64,000 bases of DNA, from positions 20,617-84,616 of the forward strand of contig JARGOX010000028.1 in NCBI GenBank assembly GCA_029233925.1. Direction: 5' to 3'. Positions 10,022 to 19,646 of the stretch are shown here, piece after piece. Each line of letters starts with the position of its first letter. Position 1 is the first letter of the stretch. The position numbers and the translations under genes are program-made. Below the pieces are notes generated by a model that was not told where the DNA came from, ran no database searches, and worked only from the letters and a program-made list of their open reading frames with translations. This DNA is from Rhizobiaceae bacterium (GTDB lineage: Bacteria > Pseudomonadota > Alphaproteobacteria > Rhizobiales > Rhizobiaceae).

Positions 10022-10265
10022 GGATATCTCCTGCTTGGCTGAATAAGACCTGCGATGATCGCTTGAAGCTCCGGCAATCAGCGTTGCCGGCAACATCTCA
10101 ATCTGTTGAGGAACAACGCCTACTCAAACAGATGGTTCCATCGTCGCATGCCGGAAAGGCGAAATGCGCTGGCACTTGCCAACAGGACAAACGGCTTGAT
10201 TTACCATTAATGTGAGTAGGTTCGAAGCCAAGGAAACGCTGTATCAAAGAGCAGTTTCCAAGCTT

Positions 10266-10556
10266 TTAAAGAGATCGTCGCTCTTCAGATAAATCAACAT
10301 AAACTAAATAGTCAACAATAGATAGCTGAAACCGGTCGTTCCGGATACCAGCGACCTTATGCACCGCCCCCGAGACATCAGCCCGGACAGCGGGCGGCAC
10401 CAATTCCTGAAACTCCGGCTCCAGCGCCGATGTCACCAGTTCCGATTGCTGTGCGCGCGCCAGCAAGTTCGTTTTCGTCATCGCGCGGGCAGCGTCCCTA
10501 CGGTCGGTTAAATCAGCGGCAGCCCGGCCATTATCGTTGTGCATCACGTGGCTCAA
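10266..10556 (-). CDS. Uncharacterised small ORF overlapping the end of the upstream alpha/beta hydrolase gene
   Basis: 96-aa ORF with 4-nt overlap to the hydrolase stop; no recognised family; internal ATG at 10481 is an alternative start. Confidence 0.4.
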   Translation of the reverse strand: MSHVMHNDNGRAAADLTDRRDAARAMTKTNLLARAQQSELVTSALEPEFQELVPPAVRADVSGAVHKVAGIRNDRFQLSIVDYLVYVDLSEERRSL

Positions 10557-11317
10557 GTCCTTGCATGATCCTGATAGAATTGCAGCACTGCTGCCTTGTA
10601 TGTGCGGTCACCCACGGCAAGCATGTGGTCGCGGTTCAAAATATCAAATGCCTGTCCATTCGGCAGCATGTCAGCCAGTGCTCTTGCCGAACCGGCAATA
10701 TCGTCTTTCGTTCCGACGGCAACCATTGAAGGCATTGTCAGTTTTGCCAGGTCCTGCCGCGCAACCAGGGTACGCGAGAATTCTATGCAGGCCGCTAGCG
10801 CTCGCCGGTCGGAACCGGTCTGATCCGCAAAGGCCCGAAACGCGCGGCCCTTGGGGTCGGTGACATCATCAAGGGACGGCGCCAGCAAGGCATCGGCAAT
10901 CAGGTTCCAGTCACCCACACCATCCACCAGGCCGGACCCCAGCCCACCCAGCACGATTGATTGCACCAGTCCCGGCTCAGCCAGCGCAAGAAACGCACAC
11001 AGCCGCGCGCCCATGGAATATCCCATGATATGTGCCTGGCTGATGTCGAGATGCCTAAGGATCGCAAGCGAATCACCCGCCATCTGATCGGGCGTGTATA
11101 ATGTCGGATCATGCGGTTTTGCGCTTTCGCCATGACCACGGTTATCCAGCGCTACAACGCGGTAACCACCGTCGACAAGTGTTTTCACCCAGCCGGTAAA
11201 AACCCAATTGACGTGAGCCGTGGATGCAAACCCATGGACCAGAAGGATCGGTATGCCCGATCGCGGACCGACATCCAAATAGGCGATATGCACACCATCA
11301 TTGCTGACACTGGTCAT
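10553..11317 (-). CDS. Alpha/beta fold hydrolase
   Basis: PILLVHGFASTAHVNWVFTGW ... RVVALDNRGHGESAKP ... HIMGYSMGARLCAFLAL ... GTKDDIAG ... RDHMLAVG. Confidence 0.92.
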   Translation of the reverse strand: MTSVSNDGVHIAYLDVGPRSGIPILLVHGFASTAHVNWVFTGWVKTLVDGGYRVVALDNRGHGESAKPHDPTLYTPDQMAGDSLAILRHLDISQAHIMGYSMGARLCAFLALAEPGLVQSIVLGGLGSGLVDGVGDWNLIADALLAPSLDDVTDPKGRAFRAFADQTGSDRRALAACIEFSRTLVARQDLAKLTMPSMVAVGTKDDIAGSARALADMLPNGQAFDILNRDHMLAVGDRTYKAAVLQFYQDHART

Positions 11318-11657
11318 CGGCAAACGACCTATATCCATGCCCGGATCTCCTCAAAACATAATAAATCAAACGATACAAACCGACGATCAGAGCCGGTTCG
11401 GCCTTTTACCCCTATGTGTAAAATGAACGCAGGCGATTTCCCTGTTACATCTCAGCTACATCATGCCTTTCAATAACCAGCAAGCAGCACGCGATAATTC
11501 AAACGCATCACAATATCAATCTCGCGGCAACGAACGAAGGAAAGTGTTAACGGGTTATCAGACCAGAAAATATTGCCCCTATGCTTCAAATGGGTACTAC
11601 ACAATTGACAACCATGCGTATATGTTTCGCAAAATTCTGCTAAAATGGAGTGCCAGG

Positions 11658-11903
11658 ATGGCCGGACATCCCATACCATATTTTCACAACGACGCCGGGC
11701 ATCCCATCATCGAGATTGGGGCCCGAAAGTTCATGTGCGTCGGTGCCCATCCACCCTTTGATCATCCCCATGAATTTCTGGATATGGGCAATGATACGGA
11801 AATCGTTTGTCCATACTGTTCGACACTTTATCGTTTTCGTCCTGCGCTGGTCGCTGATGAGACAATTCCTGCCGGCTGCGTCTATGGCGAAAAAGTCGAA
11901 TAG
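11658..11903 (+). CDS. Zinc-finger domain-containing protein (NDUFS6-like)
   Basis: MAGHPIPYFHNDAGHPIIEIGARKFMCVGAHPPFDHPHEFLDMGNDTEIVCPYCSTLYRF; C..H..CxxC pattern. Confidence 0.88.
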   Translation: MAGHPIPYFHNDAGHPIIEIGARKFMCVGAHPPFDHPHEFLDMGNDTEIVCPYCSTLYRFRPALVADETIPAGCVYGEKVE

Positions 11904-12019
11904 ATCTGCTCAGATTGTACTGGTAACCGCATAAAACCGGCCGTCCTCACCTAACTGGACCAGCAAATATCCCACTGCTGTAACGTGCACACTCTATGTC
12001 ATGCAACGGGGTAGGCATC

Positions 12020-13189
12020 ATGCAACCAAAAATTGCTATTATAGGAGCCGGCATTGCAGGACTGAGCGCAGCCCTTGCCTGCGCCAAACTGGGATTCCAG
12101 ACCGATATCTATGAACAATCAGCTTCCCTGACTGAAGTTGGCGCAGGTCTGCAATTGTCTCCCAATGCGACACGCCTTCTCGATGAACTCGGCGTGCTGC
12201 AGCACCTTGGCAACCAATGGTACGAACCTGATGCACTTTCATTGGTATCTGGCAAAGATATGCAGACCCTGTGCAACATTCCCATAGGTCCGCAAGCCCG
12301 GGAACGCTGGGGAGCCCCCTATGTGGTGGTCCATCGCGCTGACTTGCTGGGCGCATTGACCGAGGCCGTCCGGAGGGAAGCCATATGCCGCCTGCATCTG
12401 GGAAAAATAATTGCCACAACAGCCCAAAACGAGCTGACGCAACAACTCACTGCAATTTCAGGCAACGCGCCCGATCTGATCGTCGCCGCAGACGGTGTCT
12501 GGTCCAGGACCAGACAGATGCAACAGAACGCATCTGCTGCGACTTTTTCCGGTTCCATCGCCTGGCGGGCACTGCTGCACCATAAGGACTTCCCTGCCCT
12601 CGAAGCGCCCGGGAATGTAACCTTGTTCCTTGGCCCGGACACACATCTTGTAACCTATCCATTGGGACAGCGCGGCATGATGAATGCTGTCGCTGTCACG
12701 CCCGGTGGAGCCGCGTCGCGCAATTGGGACAATAGCGGTGACAGCGACATTCTGGCCGGGCATTTCCGGCATTGGAACCCCCGGATCACGTCGGTTCTGG
12801 CAGCGACGTCGTGGCGTTGCTGGCCGCTGTTCGAAGTCAGGAAGAACGCATGGCAGCGGGCAAGCAAGACCCTACTGATTGGAGATGCCGCCCATGCCAT
12901 GACGCCACACGCGGCCCAGGGCGCAGCCATGGCGATAGAAGACGCCTGCACGCTTGCCGCATGCTTGAAACGATCCAACGGAGAGATCTCCCCTGCCATT
13001 GACGCTTTTGTCTCATTGCGGGAACCGCGAATCAACAAGATCCGCAAGCGTGGAGATTTCAACAAATTCGCCTATCAGACCAGGGGACCCATTCGCATGG
13101 CCCGCGATCTTGTTCTATCCCTGCGTTCGCCTGGGAGGCTCGCAGCGGATATGGACTGGATCTACAAATATCGTCTGGACAAACCATAG
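12020..13189 (+). CDS. FAD-dependent monooxygenase (salicylate hydroxylase-like)
   Basis: IAIIGAGIAGLSAALACAKLGFQTDIYEQ (GxGxxG), VAADGVWSRTR, LLIGDAAHAMTPHAAQGAAMAIEDA. Confidence 0.93.
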   Translation: MQPKIAIIGAGIAGLSAALACAKLGFQTDIYEQSASLTEVGAGLQLSPNATRLLDELGVLQHLGNQWYEPDALSLVSGKDMQTLCNIPIGPQARERWGAPYVVVHRADLLGALTEAVRREAICRLHLGKIIATTAQNELTQQLTAISGNAPDLIVAADGVWSRTRQMQQNASAATFSGSIAWRALLHHKDFPALEAPGNVTLFLGPDTHLVTYPLGQRGMMNAVAVTPGGAASRNWDNSGDSDILAGHFRHWNPRITSVLAATSWRCWPLFEVRKNAWQRASKTLLIGDAAHAMTPHAAQGAAMAIEDACTLAACLKRSNGEISPAIDAFVSLREPRINKIRKRGDFNKFAYQTRGPIRMARDLVLSLRSPGRLAADMDWIYKYRLDKP

Positions 13190-13274
13190 GGCCGAATCCG
13201 GATATCCACTTCGTCACCGTAACAAATGCAAAAGCCGAGTGGCGTCATGTCTTATTGCCGAAACATGACAGCTA

Positions 13275-14063
13275 TCAGTGGAGGATCTGGCTGAGGAAAA
13301 GCCTGGTGCGTTCGTGTTGTGGATTGTCAAAGAAGGCAGCGGGTTCATTCTGCTCGACAATCTGGCCCTGGTCCATGAATATCACCCGGTTGGCAACCTG
13401 CCTGGCAAATCCCATTTCGTGGGTGACAACCAGCATCGTCATGCCTTCTTCGGCAAGACCAACCATCGTATCGAGCACCTCCTTGATCATTTCCGGATCA
13501 AGTGCCGATGTTGGTTCATCGAAAAGCATGATGCGCGGGTTCATGCACAAGGAACGTGCAATGGCCACGCGTTGCTGCTGGCCCCCTGACAGCTGACCGG
13601 GATATTTACCGGCCTGCTCGGGAATCTTCACACGCTCCAGAAAATGCATGGCGATTGCTTCGGCTTCCTTTCTGGGCATCTTCCGCACCCAGATCGGTGC
13701 CAGCGTGCAGTTTTCCAGAATGGTCAGATGGGGAAACAGGTTGAAATGCTGAAACACCATGCCGACCTCACGGCGCACTTCATCAATTTTCTTCAGATCA
13801 TTGGTCAATTCGATACCATCAACAATGATCTTGCCCGACTGGTGTTCTTCCAGTCGGTTGATGCAGCGGATAATGGTTGACTTGCCTGATCCCGACGGTC
13901 CGGCAATGACAATGCGTTCACCCTGCATCACCTTCAAATTGATGTCACGCAGGACATGGAAGTCGCCAAACCACTTGTTCATTCCGATAATTTCAACGGC
14001 AACGTCGGTCTCGGAAACGGTCAGCTTGGCGCGAAGGTCCATTTCTACAGCGTTTACAGACAT
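13275..14063 (-). CDS. aapP: Amino acid ABC transporter ATP-binding protein, AapP-like
   Basis: [23 protein letters not shown] (Walker A), [15 protein letters not shown] (signature), [13 protein letters not shown] (Walker B), [19 protein letters not shown]. Confidence 0.92.
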   Translation of the reverse strand: MSVNAVEMDLRAKLTVSETDVAVEIIGMNKWFGDFHVLRDINLKVMQGERIVIAGPSGSGKSTIIRCINRLEEHQSGKIIVDGIELTNDLKKIDEVRREVGMVFQHFNLFPHLTILENCTLAPIWVRKMPRKEAEAIAMHFLERVKIPEQAGKYPGQLSGGQQQRVAIARSLCMNPRIMLFDEPTSALDPEMIKEVLDTMVGLAEEGMTMLVVTHEMGFARQVANRVIFMDQGQIVEQNEPAAFFDNPQHERTRLFLSQILH

Positions 14064-14363
14064 TCTATTCCCCTGAGTTCAATTCCGTTCATTGCGCGAT
14101 CGGCATTTGCGGAGGGTTCAACGGTTTGCCACGCCAAAACCAAGGCAGAAAACACAACACCAAAAATCAACAACACACCACGGGCCGTTCCATTGTGAAA
14201 ACCGCCACAGGTTGGCGGTTCGACCAACTGCGTTGCCAGCCATAAGAATTGGACATTGCATCTGAGGTCAAGTGTCTATGTAAAAAAGACCTGTTGAGAC
14301 CCTTTGTGCTGAGAGCCTAACGTTGTAAACCCGGCGGCATCAATCCGGTACAGGAACAGCGAC

Positions 14364-15557
14364 ATGACGAAAAAAACGGACAAATCAAATTGGGGCAGCA
14401 ACACCGTTCTGGCGCATGCCGGAAACAATCCACAGGACTATTTCGGTTTTGTAAACCCGCCTGTTGTTCACGCCTCGACCGTGCTGTTCCCGGATTCGGC
14501 GACAATGGCTGGCCGCAACCAGAAATACACCTATGCCATCCATGGAACACCAACCTCCGACGCCCTGTCTGAGGCGGTTGATGCGTTGGAAGGGTCAGCC
14601 GGGACCATTATCGTGCCATCCGGTCTGGCTGCCGTCACCATTCCCTTGCTGGCGTTCCTGAAGACCGGCGACCATATGCTGATGGTCGATTCCGTCTATC
14701 ATCCGACCCGTCGCTTCTGCGATACGATGCTGCGCGATATCGGCATTGAAGTGACCTATTATGACCCGTTGATGGGAGCGGATGTCAAATCGCTGATACA
14801 GACCAATACCCGTGTGGTGTTCACGGAATCACCCGGTTCGAATACATTTGAGATTCAGGATATTCCGGCTATTTCCAAAGTCGCACATGACCATGGCGCC
14901 GTGGTGATGATGGACAATACATGGGCCACACCGCTCTATTTCAAAGCGCTCGACTTCGGCGTTGACCTCAGCATTCACGCAGCCACGAAATATCCCGGCG
15001 GCCACTCCGACGTCATGTTGGGGCTGGTTTCCGCCAACGCGCAAAACCTGGCCCGCTTGAAGGAAACACAGATGCTTCTCGGCGTTTGCGGAAGTCCCGA
15101 TGACAGCTATCAGATTTTACGTGGATTGCGGACCATGGGCGTGCGACTGGAACAGCACGGCAAATCGGCTCTTGAGATTGCCCAGGCATTGAACGGCATG
15201 CCGGGCGTTGCCCGGGTCCTCCACCCGGCATTGCCGGATTTTCCAGGCCACGCGTTATGGAAGCGCGACTTCAAAGGCTCAAGTGGCCTGTTTTCCATTG
15301 TTCTGGACGGCGGGCCCGATCAGGCAAAATGGGTTGGAAAAGCCCATGCCTTCCTTGACGCACTTGAGATTTTTGGTCTGGGTTATTCCTGGGGTGGCTA
15401 TGAGAGCCTTGCAGTTCACGCCCATCTGGATGATCGCACAATTGCCAAGAAACCGTCCGAAGGGCCGGTCATGCGCTTGCAGATCGGGCTCGAAGATTCT
15501 GCAGACCTGCTGCAGGACCTTCGAGGCGCCATTACCGCCGCAAATGAAATCACCTGA
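14364..15557 (+). CDS. metC: Cystathionine beta-lyase (PLP-dependent trans-sulfuration enzyme)
   Basis: YAIHGTPTSDALSEAVDALEGSAGTIIVPSGLAAVT ... MMDNTWATPLYFKALDFGVDLSIHAATKYPGGHSDVMLG (PLP lysine region). Confidence 0.93.
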   Translation: MTKKTDKSNWGSNTVLAHAGNNPQDYFGFVNPPVVHASTVLFPDSATMAGRNQKYTYAIHGTPTSDALSEAVDALEGSAGTIIVPSGLAAVTIPLLAFLKTGDHMLMVDSVYHPTRRFCDTMLRDIGIEVTYYDPLMGADVKSLIQTNTRVVFTESPGSNTFEIQDIPAISKVAHDHGAVVMMDNTWATPLYFKALDFGVDLSIHAATKYPGGHSDVMLGLVSANAQNLARLKETQMLLGVCGSPDDSYQILRGLRTMGVRLEQHGKSALEIAQALNGMPGVARVLHPALPDFPGHALWKRDFKGSSGLFSIVLDGGPDQAKWVGKAHAFLDALEIFGLGYSWGGYESLAVHAHLDDRTIAKKPSEGPVMRLQIGLEDSADLLQDLRGAITAANEIT

Positions 15558-15681
15558 ATTGATTGATTCAAATCGACAAGGATCAGGCACAACATACTGA
15601 TTGTGCGCCTGTATTGATCAGTCGGGACGGTCAGATCTTTTTTGCCGAGATGAGCACATGGGTACCATAGCCCTCTGACAC

Positions 15682-17337
15682 TCAGTTTTTCAGGATACCA
15701 CCGGCATCCAGAACGGCCTGCTGTGTATCAACATCCAGCAAAGCTGCATCGCCGATATCCACATCAATGATCGGCAATCCGGCGCTGGCGATGACCTGCC
15801 GTGCGCCGACATCGCCTTCCAGACGTGACAATGCCTCGAAAGTCTCCCGCGGCAGAATAACCGGATTTCCGCGCAGCTCGCCGCTTGCAGCCCGAACTAT
15901 CACTTTTGCACCCGCCTGATTGAATGTCTCCAGCATGGTGCGAAGATGCGCTGCTGAAATACCTGGCATATCGGCAAGCATGACCAGAACGCCGGCCACA
16001 TCTGGGTCCATCACCGACACACCACAGCGCAGCGAGGAGGCCATCCCTTCATCAAAATCGGGATTGTGCACAATGGCAACATCCAGCCCCTCAAGCGCCG
16101 CTTTCATGTCATGGCTTCGATAGCCGGTAATGACGTGGACATTGCCAGCAGATTGCGCCGTTTCGACCGCTTTGCGAATCAGCGGGACGCCATCAAATTC
16201 GGCGAGCAACTTATGCGGCGCCGGCAATTGTCCTTCCCGGTTCAAGGCCCCTGCAGTTTCCCCTGCACCCATCCGGCTGGCACGCCCCGCAGCAAGGACA
16301 ACAATATCCACCGGCCGTTTGCCCGTGGAAACCTGTTCACTGGCCAGTCGCGGTTGCGGACGCCCGGGTATTTCCTTGAGCAGACCGCCAACGCCCATTT
16401 GCATGATCATTTCAGGCGATGGTGTTTGACCAGCCAGAATGCGCGCCAGAACCCAGTCGAATCCGTTTTCCCTGGGGCTTCTTGCGCAACCGGGGGCACC
16501 AATGACCGGCACCTTGCCGACATGTCCCAGCACCAGAAGATTGCCGGGATCCACCGGCATGCCAACCTGATCGACATGCCCGCCGGCATGGAGAATACCG
16601 GCAGGCAAAACATCGAGTGGGTCGACAATCGCCGACGCACCAAACGCCACAACAAGATCGCACCTATCAACCAGAGAAAGGATCGCCTCACCCACTGCGA
16701 CCGCATCATGGGGAATCCGCAATTCACGCAATATGTGACTGCCTGAAGCATTCAGCCGTTCCTGCAAAAGCCGGGCAGTCTTGTCCATGACAGATGGTTT
16801 GAGTGAGGGCAATTGTGTCGCGACCAACCCCACCACACGGCTTTCAAAGGGTCGCAACACGAGAATATCCGGTGCGCTGATTGCCTGCATTGCGCGGTTC
16901 AAGTGATCGCCGGAAACGGCCAATGGGATGATCTTGACCGTCGCCACCATGTCGCCTGCAGCAACCTGCGTATGATCCGCCAATGTCGCCAGCGTGATGG
17001 ATGGATGCACAAGATTGAGCCGATCAACAAGTGCCTTGTCGGCAAGGAACAGCCCATTTTGCGTGGCATAGAGATTAACGCGACCGGTTGCCGCCTTGCC
17101 CGCTCTTAATCCGTCGGCGACCAGCACATCTGCAAGCCGTTCAGCAGCATCATCCTCACCAACATCATTCGCCTCCAAACACGCTACAATCACCTGCTCA
17201 ACCTGCGCATATTCCAGAGTTGCCAGATCATCGGCGCTGAGTACCCGGCCCTTTTTCAACCGCACCGTTCCGGCAACGAGTGAATGTGCCAGCACTGCAC
17301 CCAATGCATCATCGCGTTTGACAGGCCCAAATCTCAT
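15682..17337 (-). CDS. Molybdopterin-binding / MobA-like NTP transferase fusion (MoCo cytidylyltransferase-like)
   Basis: N-terminal MoeA/MogA-like domain plus C-terminal DIVVLAAGRASRMGAG ... KLLAEFDGVPLIRKAVE ... VLVMLADMPGIS ... RGNPVILPRETFEALSRLEGDVGARQ. Confidence 0.93.
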   Translation of the reverse strand: MRFGPVKRDDALGAVLAHSLVAGTVRLKKGRVLSADDLATLEYAQVEQVIVACLEANDVGEDDAAERLADVLVADGLRAGKAATGRVNLYATQNGLFLADKALVDRLNLVHPSITLATLADHTQVAAGDMVATVKIIPLAVSGDHLNRAMQAISAPDILVLRPFESRVVGLVATQLPSLKPSVMDKTARLLQERLNASGSHILRELRIPHDAVAVGEAILSLVDRCDLVVAFGASAIVDPLDVLPAGILHAGGHVDQVGMPVDPGNLLVLGHVGKVPVIGAPGCARSPRENGFDWVLARILAGQTPSPEMIMQMGVGGLLKEIPGRPQPRLASEQVSTGKRPVDIVVLAAGRASRMGAGETAGALNREGQLPAPHKLLAEFDGVPLIRKAVETAQSAGNVHVITGYRSHDMKAALEGLDVAIVHNPDFDEGMASSLRCGVSVMDPDVAGVLVMLADMPGISAAHLRTMLETFNQAGAKVIVRAASGELRGNPVILPRETFEALSRLEGDVGARQVIASAGLPIIDVDIGDAALLDVDTQQAVLDAGGILKN

Positions 17338-18026
17338 GCAGACACCATTGGTCGCTGGCGCAGCGCCGCAATGATTTGCGCCAGAACGGCAACGGCTATT
17401 TCTTCCGGGTTTGCCGCACCGATATCCAGACCGATCGGCGATGCAATGCGCCCAATGTCCTCTTCGCTCAATCCGCGTTCGCGTAGCCGCTCAACCCGCT
17501 TTGCATGGGTCTTCCTGCTACCCAGCGCCCCGACATAGAAACATCCGGCCTCAAGTGCCGCCTGCAAGGCATAATCATCAATCTTCGGATCATGGGTAAC
17601 GGCAGCAAGCGCGGTAAAGCTGTCGAGGGGGCTTTGCGCCAGGACATCCTCCGGCCATTCGGCGAGAAGCTCCACACCGTCAAAACGTTCCGGCGTTGCA
17701 AAGGCCGTCCGCGGATCTATGACTTTGAGATCAAACCCGGCAATACGTGCCATTGGCACAAGCGCCTGCGATATGTGAACCGCACCAATAATCACCAGTC
17801 TGGCGGGTGGCAGATGAACGTTGAGGAAATAGGATCGCCCATCCACCTCGACGCTCATGGATTTGCCGGAACGAAATGAGCGCTCAATGGCCTCGCCCAA
17901 AGCACCGGCCACCTCATCACCCGGAGCAAGCAGGCGGTCGCGTCCATCACCAAGATCCGTCAGCAGCAAGGCCGCCCTGCGGGCGTTCCTTTCAACATTG
18001 AGTTTTTTCAGAAGATGTGGATCCAC
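17334..18026 (-). CDS. XdhC family protein, Rossmann (C-terminal domain) part
   Basis: LVIIGAVHISQALVPMARIAGFDLKVIDPRTAFATPERF ... FYVGALGSRKTHAKRVERL; overlaps the downstream start by 4 nt. Confidence 0.9.
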   Translation of the reverse strand: MDPHLLKKLNVERNARRAALLLTDLGDGRDRLLAPGDEVAGALGEAIERSFRSGKSMSVEVDGRSYFLNVHLPPARLVIIGAVHISQALVPMARIAGFDLKVIDPRTAFATPERFDGVELLAEWPEDVLAQSPLDSFTALAAVTHDPKIDDYALQAALEAGCFYVGALGSRKTHAKRVERLRERGLSEEDIGRIASPIGLDIGAANPEEIAVAVLAQIIAALRQRPMVSA

Positions 18027-18029
18027 AGT

Positions 18030-18365
18030 TCAACCCAGCCTTTCGACATAGACACGAATACGCCCACCACAGGATAGTCCGACTTGCCAGGCGGTCTCGT
18101 CTGCTACGCCGAATTCCAGCATGCGCGGTTCTCCTTCCCGGATAATCTCCGCCGCCTCGCTGACAACCGCGCCTTCAACACAGCCGCCGGATACGGACCC
18201 GTGAAAATTGCCATCGCCATCAATGACCAGATGGCTGCCGGTCGGCCTTGGTGCGGAACCCCATGTTTCCACCACGGTGGCAATTGCCACTTCGCGCCCC
18301 TCACCCATCCAGCGCTCCGCTATCATCAGCGGGTCACGTGTCTCGTCTACGATATCCATTTGCAC
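18030..18365 (-). CDS. XdhC family protein, N-terminal CoxI/XdhC domain part
   Basis: VAIATVVETWGSAPRPTGSHLVIDGDGNFHGSVSGGCVEGAVVSEA ... VGLSCGGRIRVYVE. Confidence 0.92.
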   Translation of the reverse strand: MQMDIVDETRDPLMIAERWMGEGREVAIATVVETWGSAPRPTGSHLVIDGDGNFHGSVSGGCVEGAVVSEAAEIIREGEPRMLEFGVADETAWQVGLSCGGRIRVYVERLG

Positions 18366-18401
18366 GTCACCTTCGCGCCGTTTCCAGTTAACTACAGTCT
18401 G

Positions 18402-19625
18402 CTAATGCCCCAGAAATCGCCTGGGGTCAGCCTTATAGCTGTCATTGCCATCCAAAGCATCGACCAGATCAGCCATGGATTCAAGATTGTGCACCGGCCT
18501 GAACTCGTCAACATGTGGCAACATGGCCCTTACCCCCATTGCCCGCGCTTCGAAACCATCGAACCGCAGTAATGGATTTAACCAGATAAGACGCCGGCAC
18601 GATTTGTGAAGCCTCTCAATCTGATAGGGTAGATCATCAACGCTTTCGCGCTCAAGTCCATCGCTAATCAGCAGCACAACGGCCCCTTGAGAGAGGACCC
18701 GGCGCGACCAAAGGCGGTTGAATTGCGACAATGTTTCGGAAATACGTGTTCCACCGGACCAGTCCTGAACTGCGGCCGTACATTCCAGCAGTGCCTCGTC
18801 AGGGTCGCGATGGCGCATTTGCCGTGTCACATTGGTCAGGCGCGTGCCAAAAAGAAATGTGTGCACGCGTCGTCGCTTTTCCGTCAACACATGCAGAAAA
18901 TGCAGGAAAATACGCGTATATTGGCTCATTGAGCCCGATATATCGGCAAGCACCACAAGCGGCGGATGAACCATGCGCTGCTGGCGAAACTTGGGCAGGA
19001 TCAGCGATCCACCGGTTTTGAGCGCCGTGCGCATGGTTGACCGCGGATCAACCACCGCCTTCCTATGGGTTTGCCGGAAGCGCCGGGTGCGCACCATATC
19101 ATTCGGCAGAACAAGCTGTGACATTATACGTTTTGCCCGCGCAATTTCATCTGCCGTCATCTGCGCAAAGTCCATTGTGCGCAAAACCTCACTGCCCGAA
19201 CTGGTAAACCGCGCATCCACCTCGATTTCCGGGTCTTCATTGACCGGGCGGGGCTTTTCCCTGTTCTTGTGGAAGGCTTCATCGACGCGGCTTTGTGCCG
19301 CCCGTTGTTTTTCCCGGTTGCGGTAGTCCGGGGCAACCGGGGAAAACATGGCAATCATTTTTTCGATCAGATCACGCGAACGCCAGAAAAGACGAAATGC
19401 CTCGTCAAAAACGGCATGATCTTCGTGTCGGTTGACGAATATCGGGTGCAAGGTCCAGTAAAAGTCTTCGCGCGATCCAATCCCGGCAATCGACAGTGCC
19501 CTTATGGCATCCGTCACCGCCGCTGGTCCGACCCGCATGCCGGCGCGACGCAGCGTGCGGGCAAAATAGACAATATTGTCCGCGAGCCGTCCTTCAACCA
19601 ATTCCTGTTTGTTGCCTTCAGCCAA
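18402..19625 (-). CDS. VWA domain-containing protein (CoxE-like)
   Basis: PPLVVLADISGSMSQYTRIFLHFLHVL (MIDAS DxSxS), DWSGGTRISETLSQFNRLWSRRVLSQGAVVLLISDGLE. Confidence 0.92.
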   Translation of the reverse strand: MAEGNKQELVEGRLADNIVYFARTLRRAGMRVGPAAVTDAIRALSIAGIGSREDFYWTLHPIFVNRHEDHAVFDEAFRLFWRSRDLIEKMIAMFSPVAPDYRNREKQRAAQSRVDEAFHKNREKPRPVNEDPEIEVDARFTSSGSEVLRTMDFAQMTADEIARAKRIMSQLVLPNDMVRTRRFRQTHRKAVVDPRSTMRTALKTGGSLILPKFRQQRMVHPPLVVLADISGSMSQYTRIFLHFLHVLTEKRRRVHTFLFGTRLTNVTRQMRHRDPDEALLECTAAVQDWSGGTRISETLSQFNRLWSRRVLSQGAVVLLISDGLERESVDDLPYQIERLHKSCRRLIWLNPLLRFDGFEARAMGVRAMLPHVDEFRPVHNLESMADLVDALDGNDSYKADPRRFLGH

Positions 19626-19646
19626 AGCGCCCTGCTCCGCAGATCG

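Noticed and set aside
14200-14363. Possible SAM-type riboswitch upstream of metC
   Set aside because: Methionine-related gene prompted the check, but I could not match the SAM-II core or any other SAM aptamer; small inverted repeats alone are insufficient.
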